A stretch of 64,000 nucleotides of DNA, from the NCBI GenBank assembly GCA_910575755.1, contig CAJTFO010000004.1, positions 168,230 to 232,229 on the forward strand. Direction: 5' to 3'. The position numbers and the translations under genes are program-made. Shown here piece by piece: positions 32,636 through 39,848 of the stretch. The notes under the pieces were generated by a model, which had not been told where the DNA came from, did not search any database, and saw only the letters and a list, made by a program, of their open reading frames with translations. Origin of the DNA: Desulfovibrionaceae bacterium (lineage in GTDB: Bacteria > Desulfobacterota > Desulfovibrionia > Desulfovibrionales > Desulfovibrionaceae). Position 1 is the stretch's first letter. Every line of letters starts with the position of its first letter.

Positions 32636-34384
32636 ATGACCGAGCACTCCCACGATACCCGCCCCCGCCGCCCTTTGCGGGAGGTGGTCAGCAACATTGA
32701 CCGCGATATCCTGCACCTGCTGCTGCGCCGCCACAACCTGCTGGCGCGCATGCACAACAGCAAGGGCTTCCTGGACCCGGCCGAGGAAAAGGCCCTGCGC
32801 GAATCCTGGGAGGCCGCCGTCTCCCGCGTGAGCCGCGACGCCCGCCTCTCGGGCCGCTTTTTTTCATTGATGCAGGAGGTGGAGTTTCTGCCCCGCCCCA
32901 GCGCCCAGCGCGATGAAGGCGAAGGCGACGAGGGCGGGCAGGCCGCCGGCGCGGAACGCCGCCAGGCCTTCAACCTGGCCCCGGCCCTCAGGCCCGTGCG
33001 TGTGGTCATGCCCGCGCCCCTGGCCTGCCGGACCACGCGCGCCTGGCTCATGCTGGCCGCGGCTTCGGGCCAGGCCTTGCGCATTGAGCCATGCCTGATG
33101 AACGACCCCATTGTGGACTGCGTGAAAGCCCTCAACCAGCTCGGCGCGGGTCTTACCCGCGAAGAATGCGGCGTCGCCGCCCGCGAAACGTCGCCCGCTG
33201 GCGCGCCGGACAAGGTGCTGCATGTGGGCGACAGCGCCTGGAATTTCTTTTTGCTGCTGGGTCATTATCTGGGCCGTCCCTCGCGGGCCAAGTTCACCGG
33301 AGAAACAGGCCTCAAACTGGCGGATTTCTCTGCCGTGCGGCGTTTTCTGCCCTCTCTGGGCGCGCGGCTTGTGCATGTGGTGCCCAAAAGCGACGGCCTG
33401 CCCGCGCGTCTGGAATGCTCCGGCATTCTGCCGGATGTAGTGACGCCGCCCGCCGATGCGCCGGCGGAGCTGGCCGAGGGCATTTTGCTGGCCGCCCCCT
33501 TCTATGAGCGCCCTCTGACGCTGGATCTGAGCGCGCACCCGCGCCAGCGCATGATCCTCGCCCGTGTGCTGCCCATTCTGCGCGCCGCGGACGCGGACAT
33601 CAGCGTGCTGGAAGGCCGCGTCCGCGTTACGCCCGGTCCCCTCCGCCTGCCCGCGCGGCCCCGGCTGCCCCTGGAACCGGAACTGGCCGTCTTTTTGCTG
33701 GCGCTGCCTCTGGTTCTTTCCGGAGAAACCCGTCTGGACGGCGACTGGCCGCAATGGCCGGAAGCCCAGGCTGTCTGGGAACTGCTCCAGGCTCTGGGGC
33801 TGGCTCTGCACCGCGAGGAATCTGGCGAGGGCAGGCAGGGAGGCGCGGTACGCGCCCATGCCGCCGCCCCCCTGAAGCGCGCTGCACTTACTGCGCTGCC
33901 CGACGGACTTCTGGCCGCCCTGCCCTCAGACTGGGCGCCGCTGCCTGTGGCCCTGGCCGCCTGCGCGGCCTTGCGCGGCGGCGAGGCAAGCCTGCCAGAG
34001 CTGCCCGGCGCGGACATGAACGAAGTGACCAGCTTTCTCCATGCCGTGGGTCTGGAGCGGAATGTCGAAGGCGCTTTGTGCAAAACAGCACAAGACGCGC
34101 CCCAGCAAAGTGCCGCTCAGGTCTGGAACGCCCCTTCGCCGGTCTGGGCTCTGGCCCTGGCTCTGGCCGCCTGCGCGCGCGACGGGCGCAACCAGGGTTT
34201 CCGCCTGGGCAATCCCGGCATTATGACCGGCCTGTTCCCGGCTTTCTGGACGCTGTACAACGCCCTGCCCGAACCGGCGGTCAAAAGGGCCGCCGCCGGC
34301 AATGCGCAGGCCGCGCCCGCGCGGCGACGGATCATCACCACCGCCGTGGCCGTGCCGCCGGAACTCAAGGAAACAGACTACTGA
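32636..34384 (+). CDS. Chorismate mutase / degenerate EPSP-synthase-like fusion protein
   Basis: A 582-residue protein. Residues about 14-85 form an AroQ-type chorismate mutase domain with the spaced motif ID.DIL.LL.RRHNL and the lysine in NSKGFLDP. From about residue 115 to 560 the fold pattern of EPSP synthase (AroA) is recognisable: LHVGDSAWNF stands where AroA has GNAGTAMR, GETGLKLAD where it has GEPRMRERP, DAPAELAEGILLAAP where it has VSSQFLTALLLAAP, and the end has LGNPGIMTGLFPAFW. The phosphate- and PEP-binding residues of these motifs are replaced, so EPSP synthase activity is doubtful. AGGA precedes the ATG at 32636. It stands alone, divergent from aprB. The mutase half looks competent. 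Confidence 0.7.
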   Translation: MTEHSHDTRPRRPLREVVSNIDRDILHLLLRRHNLLARMHNSKGFLDPAEEKALRESWEAAVSRVSRDARLSGRFFSLMQEVEFLPRPSAQRDEGEGDEGGQAAGAERRQAFNLAPALRPVRVVMPAPLACRTTRAWLMLAAASGQALRIEPCLMNDPIVDCVKALNQLGAGLTREECGVAARETSPAGAPDKVLHVGDSAWNFFLLLGHYLGRPSRAKFTGETGLKLADFSAVRRFLPSLGARLVHVVPKSDGLPARLECSGILPDVVTPPADAPAELAEGILLAAPFYERPLTLDLSAHPRQRMILARVLPILRAADADISVLEGRVRVTPGPLRLPARPRLPLEPELAVFLLALPLVLSGETRLDGDWPQWPEAQAVWELLQALGLALHREESGEGRQGGAVRAHAAAPLKRAALTALPDGLLAALPSDWAPLPVALAACAALRGGEASLPELPGADMNEVTSFLHAVGLERNVEGALCKTAQDAPQQSAAQVWNAPSPVWALALALAACARDGRNQGFRLGNPGIMTGLFPAFWTLYNALPEPAVKRAAAGNAQAAPARRRIITTAVAVPPELKETDY

Positions 34385-34470
34385 CCTCTGCTTGCAAAAG
34401 TGGACGTCAGAAAATCCGTTGATCCACAGCATTTCTCGATTGAATCTGTTCGCCGCCATTTCGTTGGGCG

Positions 34471-34530
34471 CGCTTGTCCGTTTGCGCGGCCAACAGGGCA
34501 TTTACCCGATTTCATCGGATAACTGTCTCA
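34471..34530 (+). repeat. Dispersed hairpin repeat, copy 2 (degenerate)
   Basis: A segment similar to the minus strand of 23772-23832: TTGTCCG, TTGCGCGGC, GGGCATTTACC and GATTTCATCGG are shared. Unlike copy 1, the outer stem has decayed, so no long hairpin forms. It lies in the gap after the chorismate mutase fusion gene. Confidence 0.55.
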
Positions 34531-34560
34531 ATTCTGCCGCCCTGTTCTGAAAGTCGGGCA

Positions 34561-34602
34561 CAAACGAAAAGCCCCGTCCGAGGTCTGCACCGGGCGGGGC
34601 CT
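34561..34602 (-). terminator. Terminator of the PEBP-like lipoprotein gene
   Basis: A 10-bp stem with one G-U pair (34571-34580 with 34591-34600), 10-base loop, followed by CTTTTCGTTTG on the minus strand. It could also serve the converging plus-strand gene. Confidence 0.72.
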
Positions 34603-34629
34603 TGGTCACGAAAGGCATGGACGCGGGGC

Positions 34630-35058
34630 TTATTCCTGAGTAAAATGGTACAGCCGCACGGCCAAGGGCTGCATGCTGTCCTTGCTCATGGCCGAAACCA
34701 CAAAGGCATAGTCCCGGCTCTGGCCCGCCGGCGGGCAGGGGCCGCGGTAATGCCGGGTCAGGCCGCCCTCGGGGATGATGCCCGAACCGTCATTGGCCCA
34801 GGAACCGCCGCCGAAGAAGCGCTCCTGCTCGCCGTACTCCACCAGGCGCACGTCAAAGGACTGCGTGCCGGCGGGCATGTCGGCGACAAGAATTTCAGGG
34901 GAAATGCGCGAACAGCGATGCACGTCGCGCAAGGTGACGGTAATGGACATTCCCTGCTCCTGCTCCGTTTTTTGGGCGGCGCAGGCGGGCAGCAGCAAGA
35001 TGACCAAAAGCGCGGGCACAAAAAGCCGCGCTGTTTTTACGAACATGTTCAGACGCAT
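34630..35058 (-). CDS. PEBP-like (YbhB family) lipoprotein
   Basis: A 142-residue protein with a lipoprotein signal peptide (LLVILLLPAC; Cys at residue 26). The mature part resembles phosphatidylethanolamine-binding/YbhB proteins: a TQSFDVRLVEYG strand, a GSGIIPEGGLTRHYRGPCPPAGQSRDYAF block that contains the hallmark Y-x-GPCPP, and a closing strand LAVRLYHF. The canonical DPD...HW ligand-site motif is weak, so the ligand is uncertain. GGAGG lies six bases before the ATG. It is monocistronic and convergent with the chorismate mutase fusion. Confidence 0.72.
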   Translation of the reverse strand: MRLNMFVKTARLFVPALLVILLLPACAAQKTEQEQGMSITVTLRDVHRCSRISPEILVADMPAGTQSFDVRLVEYGEQERFFGGGSWANDGSGIIPEGGLTRHYRGPCPPAGQSRDYAFVVSAMSKDSMQPLAVRLYHFTQE

Positions 35059-35147
35059 TCAGAGCCTCCAATGGAGATTGCATTCTTTAGCACAGCAAAG
35101 CTATAACCAATACTCATGACGAAGACAACAACCATCAGGAGTCCCCT

Positions 35148-36341
35148 ATGTCAATTCTTGCCGACAGCGTGACCGGGTATCTGGGCAACGCTTCGTGGAT
35201 CCGCCGCATGTTCGAGGCCGGCGGCCAGCTCAAGGCGCGCTTCGGCGCGGAAAATGTCTATGATTTCAGCCTGGGCAATCCCGATCTGCCCGCGCCGCCC
35301 GCCGTGGCCCAGGGGCTGCGCGACTTCGCCGCGCACGCGGACGAGCCCTTTGCCTTCGGCTACATGCCCAATGGCGGCTTTCCCTGGCTGCGCGAGAAAC
35401 TGGCCGCCCATCTCAGCGCTGAACAGGGCGTCAGGCTCACGGCCGAGGACGTGCTGTTGAGCTGCGGCGCGGCGGGCGGACTGAACGCCTTTTTGCGCGC
35501 CGTGCTCAATCCCGGCGAGGAAATGATCAGCTTTGCCCCCTATTTTGTGGAATACGGCTTCTATGTGGCCAACCACGGCGGCACGTTCAGGGCCGTCATG
35601 AGCCGCAAGGACACCTTCGCGCCGGATATCGAAGCGCTGGAAAAGGCCATCAGCGAAAAAACGCGGGTGGTACTCATCAATTCCCCGCACAATCCCACAG
35701 GCGTTATTTACAGTCGCGAGGAACTCGCCGCCCTTGCCGGCCTTCTGGAAAGCAAAAGCCGGGAATACGGGCGGCCCATCTGGCTGGCGGCCGACGAACC
35801 CTACCGTTTTCTGGCATATGACGGCGTGGAAGTGCCCTCGGTGCTGCCCCTCTATCCCTATGCCGTGGCCATCAGCTCCTTTTCCAAAAATCTTTCCCTG
35901 CCCGGCGAGCGGGTGGGCTATGTGGCTCTTTCGCCCCACCTGCGGGAAAAAGCCGAACTCATGGCCGGCCTGACCCTGACCAACCGCATTCTGGGCTTTG
36001 TCAATCCGCCTGTTGTCGGCCAGCACATCATGGCCAAGGCTCTGGGCAGCCAGGTGGATCTTTCCGTCTATGCGGCCCGGCGCAAAGCCATGGCCGAAGT
36101 GCTGCGCGCTGCGGGCTATGACTTCCAGATGCCCGCGGGCGCGTTCTACTTTTTCCCCAAGGCCCCGGGCGGCGATGATGTGGCCTTTGTGAACCGTCTG
36201 CTGGAGGAGCGCGTACTGGCCGTGCCCGGATCGGGTTTCGGCTGCCCCGGCTATTTCCGCCTGGCCTTCTGCGTGGGCGAGAGCGTGATCCGCAACGCCG
36301 CCGAAGGCTTCGCCAATGCGCGCGCGGCCTTCAGGGCATAA
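35148..36341 (+). CDS. PLP-dependent class I/II aminotransferase (aspartate aminotransferase-like)
   Basis: A 397-residue fold-type I aminotransferase. Landmarks: SLGNPDLPAP near residue 42, the GAAGGLNAFLRA cofactor-phosphate loop, INSPHNPTGV with the Asn that contacts PLP, DEPYRFLAY, and SSFSKNLSLPGERVGY, where the lysine forms the Schiff base and Arg helps bind the phosphate. The C-terminal FRLAFCVG holds the carboxylate-binding arginine. Donor and acceptor are not deducible. AGGAG precedes the ATG. The rhodanese gene follows after 16 bp in the same direction, so they may be co-transcribed. Confidence 0.92.
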   Translation: MSILADSVTGYLGNASWIRRMFEAGGQLKARFGAENVYDFSLGNPDLPAPPAVAQGLRDFAAHADEPFAFGYMPNGGFPWLREKLAAHLSAEQGVRLTAEDVLLSCGAAGGLNAFLRAVLNPGEEMISFAPYFVEYGFYVANHGGTFRAVMSRKDTFAPDIEALEKAISEKTRVVLINSPHNPTGVIYSREELAALAGLLESKSREYGRPIWLAADEPYRFLAYDGVEVPSVLPLYPYAVAISSFSKNLSLPGERVGYVALSPHLREKAELMAGLTLTNRILGFVNPPVVGQHIMAKALGSQVDLSVYAARRKAMAEVLRAAGYDFQMPAGAFYFFPKAPGGDDVAFVNRLLEERVLAVPGSGFGCPGYFRLAFCVGESVIRNAAEGFANARAAFRA

Positions 36342-36357
36342 GGAACGGAGCATAAAT

Positions 36358-36798
36358 ATGGTTCTGCATATTTTTCGGCTTTCAGGCTCCATGCCGGCGG
36401 TTCGCCGCATGCTGGTCTGCGCCGCATTCTGCGCCCTGCTCCAGGCCCTGTTCCATGTCTGGCCGGACGCGGCCCAGGCCAGGGACATCGACACGCGGGA
36501 AGCGGCGGCCCTGCTTCACTCCCAGCCTCAGGGGCTGCTGATTCTGGACGTGCGCACGCCTGACGAATTCCGGCTGGGGCATCTGCCCGGCGCGCGCAAT
36601 ATGGATTTTTTCGGCGGTCGTTTCGATGTGGACGCGGCCGCCCTGCCCAAAGATCAGCCTGTGCTGCTGTATTGCCGCACCGGCCGGCGCTCCGCCGAAG
36701 CCGCCGAAACGCTGGAAAAGGCCGGGGTCACAACCATCCTGCATATGAGCCAGGGCATTGAAGCCTGGCAAAAGGCGGGTCTGCCCCTGGAAAAATAG
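36358..36798 (+). CDS. Exported single-domain rhodanese
   Basis: A 146-residue protein with a signal peptide (residues about 1-41, ending AAQARD) and one rhodanese domain. The active-site cysteine is in LLYCRTGRRSAEAA, a loop of the CRxGxR type found in sulfur transferases, and the N-terminal LILDVRTPDEF and C-terminal GIEAWQKAGLPL motifs are intact. It may handle sulfane sulfur in the periplasm. GGAG about ten bases upstream sets the start at 36358; an in-frame ATG 42 nt further up lies within the aminotransferase end. The two genes are likely an operon. Confidence 0.88.
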   Translation: MVLHIFRLSGSMPAVRRMLVCAAFCALLQALFHVWPDAAQARDIDTREAAALLHSQPQGLLILDVRTPDEFRLGHLPGARNMDFFGGRFDVDAAALPKDQPVLLYCRTGRRSAEAAETLEKAGVTTILHMSQGIEAWQKAGLPLEK

Positions 36799-36843
36799 GC
36801 GGCGGCCCGCTCTGCCGCACGGCTTCATCGGAATGTGACGCGG

Positions 36844-36860
36844 TTGGCACGGATACTGCT
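36844..36860 (+). promoter_or_regulatory. Sigma-54 (-24/-12) promoter for flgE
   Basis: TTGGCACG-N4-CTGCT matches the consensus TGGCACG-N4-TTGCW except for the first base of the -12 box, with the exact 10-nt GG-to-GC spacing. Transcription would start near 36872, about 135 nt before the flgE GTG. Confidence 0.75.
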
Positions 36861-37005
36861 TGTTTATGTGGCGAGGAGGAATATTTTTCCTCTTCGCCCT
36901 TTTTACATGCAAGGAACTTTAGAGCAGATCGCCTTTGACTTTTTACAGATTCAACGTTCAGGGAAAGTCGGCTCCTAAAGTTAATCAGTTCCAGGAGGCA
37001 GCAGC

Positions 37006-38502
37006 GTGAATTCGGCACTGTACATCGGCGCCACCGGCATGAAGGGCCTGAGCCAGGGCATGCAGGTGACCACCAACAATCTGGCAAATGTCAGCACCAT
37101 CGGTTACAAGCAGCAGGGCGTCCTGTTTTCCGACCTGATTTCCACAAGCCAGGCCGGCATGGGCGAATGGTGGAACAATCAGGAGGATTCGCGCGTGGCC
37201 CTGGGCCAGACCGGCAAGGGCGTGCAGGTGGACACGGTGCGCACCATCTTTACCCAGGGGCCCCTGGAGTCCAGCAATACGATCACCGACATGGCCATCA
37301 ACGGCAAGGGCTTCTTTCAGGTGACTGACGGCGTGAACCTCTACTACACCAGGGCGGGCGACTTCCGCCCGGATAACGAGGGCGTCTGGCGCACTCCCTC
37401 AGGCCTGGCCCTCAACGGCTACAAGTATAATGACGACGGCAGCCTGGGCGGCCTGCAGGAAGTCAGGGTTGACAGGTTTGGCACAATGCCGGGCAAGGCA
37501 ACGGCACGGGTGGATCTGACCATGAATCTGAATTCGGGCAAGGATAATGCCGTCAGTGAGGACAATCCCTATTTCAGCCTGCTGAACATCTATGACGGCA
37601 CGGCCTCCAAGCCGCTTTCCGACGGTTCCTACAGCTATGCCCAGGGCATGACCCTCTATGACGCCAACGGCAACGCCCATACGGTCACAGCCTATTTCGA
37701 CGGCGCGCCCGGCGGCGTTTCGGGTTCCATGATCGAATTTATCATTGCCGCCGGGGCCTCCGCCGCGGGCAATGCCGATGAAGCGTCGGCGGGCAACGGC
37801 CTGCTGATGAGCGGCGTGCTGCAATTCGACTCTTCGGGCCGGCTGACGGGCATGTCCGCCTTCACGCCCACAACGCAAGGCAGCAAGGATCTGGCGGACT
37901 GGCAACCGGCCGCGTTGAGCGGGGGGCTGCCCCAGCTTACCCTGGACGGCGCGACCATGGCCGTGAACTTCGGCATCAGCGCCGCCGGAGGCTGGGAGAA
38001 TGCCCCGGCCTCGGCGGCGGATGTGGGCACGGATCAGGGCAAGCTGCCCTCCATGGGCACGGACGCCATACGCGCTAAAAACGCTTCCACTCTCTACAAC
38101 AGCTCCTCGCCCACCGGTTCCTACAAGCAGGACGGCTATGGCGAGGGCATCCTGAGCACTGTCACCATCGGTACTGACGGCACGATAGCGGGCCGCTATT
38201 CCAACGGGCAGGATAAGGATCTCTGGCAAATCCCCGTTTGCCGCTTCACCAGCGAGGACGGCCTGCACCGCGAGGGCGGCAATCTTTTTTCCGCCACGGC
38301 CGAGTCCGGACAGATGGACATGGGCGTGGCCGGAACAGAAAACTACGGCACTGTGCACGCCTATAATATTGAAGGTTCCAATGTGGATATGGCCATGGAA
38401 ATGGTCAACATGATCATCACTCAGCGCGGGTTCCAGTCCAACAGCAAGGTGGTGACCACAGCGGATCAGATGCTCCAGAAAGCCATGGAGCTGAAGCGCT
38501 AG
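37006..38502 (+). CDS. flgE: Flagellar hook protein FlgE
   Basis: A 498-residue protein of the flagellar rod/hook family that polymerises into the hook. The N-terminal signature ATGMKGLSQGMQVTTNNLANVSTIGYK and the C-terminal VDMAMEMVNMIITQRGFQSNSKVVTTADQML coiled-coil ends are both present, with the FlgE-type DMAINGKGFFQV block; the variable middle (about 180-400) is Ser/Gly/Ala-rich. The start is GTG with AGGAGG seven bases ahead. No other flagellar gene lies in the window; an isolated hook gene is common in Desulfovibrio. It is preceded by a sigma-54 promoter, in line with the flagellar hierarchy of many Proteobacteria. Confidence 0.93.
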   Translation: MNSALYIGATGMKGLSQGMQVTTNNLANVSTIGYKQQGVLFSDLISTSQAGMGEWWNNQEDSRVALGQTGKGVQVDTVRTIFTQGPLESSNTITDMAINGKGFFQVTDGVNLYYTRAGDFRPDNEGVWRTPSGLALNGYKYNDDGSLGGLQEVRVDRFGTMPGKATARVDLTMNLNSGKDNAVSEDNPYFSLLNIYDGTASKPLSDGSYSYAQGMTLYDANGNAHTVTAYFDGAPGGVSGSMIEFIIAAGASAAGNADEASAGNGLLMSGVLQFDSSGRLTGMSAFTPTTQGSKDLADWQPAALSGGLPQLTLDGATMAVNFGISAAGGWENAPASAADVGTDQGKLPSMGTDAIRAKNASTLYNSSSPTGSYKQDGYGEGILSTVTIGTDGTIAGRYSNGQDKDLWQIPVCRFTSEDGLHREGGNLFSATAESGQMDMGVAGTENYGTVHAYNIEGSNVDMAMEMVNMIITQRGFQSNSKVVTTADQMLQKAMELKR

Positions 38503-38560
38503 AGCCGACGCCCACGCCGAACGAGCCTGAAAACCGCACAGGCATGGAGGCGTTATCTAA

Positions 38561-38597
38561 AAAAGGAACCCCGGCCCACCGCGAAGGGGCCGGGGTC
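38561..38597 (-). terminator. Terminator of the topA-xdhC operon, also serving flgE
   Basis: A perfect 10-bp GC stem (38568-38577 with 38587-38596). On the minus strand it is followed by CCTTTTTTAG, the end of the topA-xdhC transcript. On the plus strand it lies 65 bp past flgE without a T-tract. Confidence 0.82.
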
Positions 38598-38696
38598 AAC
38601 TCTTCTTGCGCTTGCTGATGGCCAGCGGGCCATGTTCACTATGAAAATGCTCAGTTGCGCGCGGATGGAACTGTCAGGAGCGCGGGCGGGCCCCGC

Positions 38697-39848
38697 TCAA
38701 TCCTCAAAGCGCAGTCGTTGCAGCGTGCCGGCGCGCGCGGCCAGCAGTTCGGCCACCACGGACACGGCAATCTGACGCGGCGTTTCCGCGCCGATGGGCA
38801 GGCCGATGGGACAGCGCACCGCCGCCAGTTCCGTGTCCGGCACGCCCTGAGCGCGCAGAAAGGCGTAAACCTGTTCCCGCATGGTCTTGCTGCCGATCAT
38901 GCCTATATAGGAGGCGTGGCTGGTCAGAGCCTGGGTCAGGGCCTCCTGATCCAGACTGTGCTCGCGCGTGATAATGGCCACATAATGCCGCCGCCCTATG
39001 CCGCAGGCCTCCACCAGATTTTCAAAACCGGGCAGGGTCAGGCAGCGCCGGGCCATGGGAAAGCGCGCGGGATCGGAAAATTCCGGGCGGTCGTCCGCCA
39101 CATCCACCACAAAGCCGCAGGCATGGGCCAGCGTGGCCACTTCCAGGGACACGTCCCCGCCGCCGCAGAGCAGCAGCACGGGCTGTGCGTCCAGAGGCTC
39201 CACATAAACGGATCGCTCCCCAAGGCTGAGCAGGCCGGCCTTGTCCTTGAGCTCTTCCAGCAGGGGAAGAACCGCCTCCAGACCCAGACTCACGGCGGGG
39301 GAGTCCTCCAGTCCGGCAGCGTCTTTCGGCCAGTCCGCCAGATGCAGACGGCGTTGCGGCAGGCTCTCGCGGCTCACATCCACAATCCAGACGGCCTTCC
39401 CGCCCTCCCGCAGCACCTGGCCGGCCAGGGCGAACAGCCTGGCCTGTTCCGGCGTGAGCGCTTCGCAGAGCACGTTCATGCTGTCGTTACAGGCCATGTC
39501 GCTGGCCGGGGACAGATGGGCAGATTCGCACAAAACGCGGGTCGAGATGCCGCTTTCCAGGCTCAGGCGGGCGGCCTCCACGGCGCGGGCCTCCAGCGCG
39601 CCGCCGCCCAGCGTGCCCTCCAGTCCGGCCGGGGTGAGCAGCGCATGTGCGCCCGCATGGCCCGGCGTCGATCCTTGCCGGCTGATGACGGTGAGCAGCA
39701 CCGTGGGGATGCCCGTTTCCAGCAGCCAGGCCAGGCGCGCCTCCAGGCTGTCCTGATCCGCCCGGGGCGGAACATCCGGCGACACGGGCGCTTGCGACGC
39801 TTCCGGCCCGGGAACAGAAGCGCTTTTGGGCGGGGCGTTTTTACGCAT
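38697..39848 (-). CDS. XdhC/CoxF-family molybdoenzyme maturation protein
   Basis: A 383-residue XdhC-type protein. Members sulfurate or insert the molybdenum cofactor of xanthine dehydrogenase-like hydroxylases. The N-terminal XdhC_CoxI domain contains ISRQGSTPGHAGAHALL and GTLGGGALEARA. The C-terminal Rossmann-like domain has LLLCGGGDVSLEVATLA, DDRPEFSDPARFP, YVAIITREHSLDQEAL and the closing YIGMIGSKTMR...CPIGLPIGAETP. A Pro/Ser-rich tail of about 30 residues starts the protein. The start overlaps the topA stop by 8 nt with GGAGG ahead, so it is translated from the topA message. No molybdenum hydroxylase gene is in the window. Confidence 0.9.
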   Translation of the reverse strand: MRKNAPPKSASVPGPEASQAPVSPDVPPRADQDSLEARLAWLLETGIPTVLLTVISRQGSTPGHAGAHALLTPAGLEGTLGGGALEARAVEAARLSLESGISTRVLCESAHLSPASDMACNDSMNVLCEALTPEQARLFALAGQVLREGGKAVWIVDVSRESLPQRRLHLADWPKDAAGLEDSPAVSLGLEAVLPLLEELKDKAGLLSLGERSVYVEPLDAQPVLLLCGGGDVSLEVATLAHACGFVVDVADDRPEFSDPARFPMARRCLTLPGFENLVEACGIGRRHYVAIITREHSLDQEALTQALTSHASYIGMIGSKTMREQVYAFLRAQGVPDTELAAVRCPIGLPIGAETPRQIAVSVVAELLAARAGTLQRLRFED

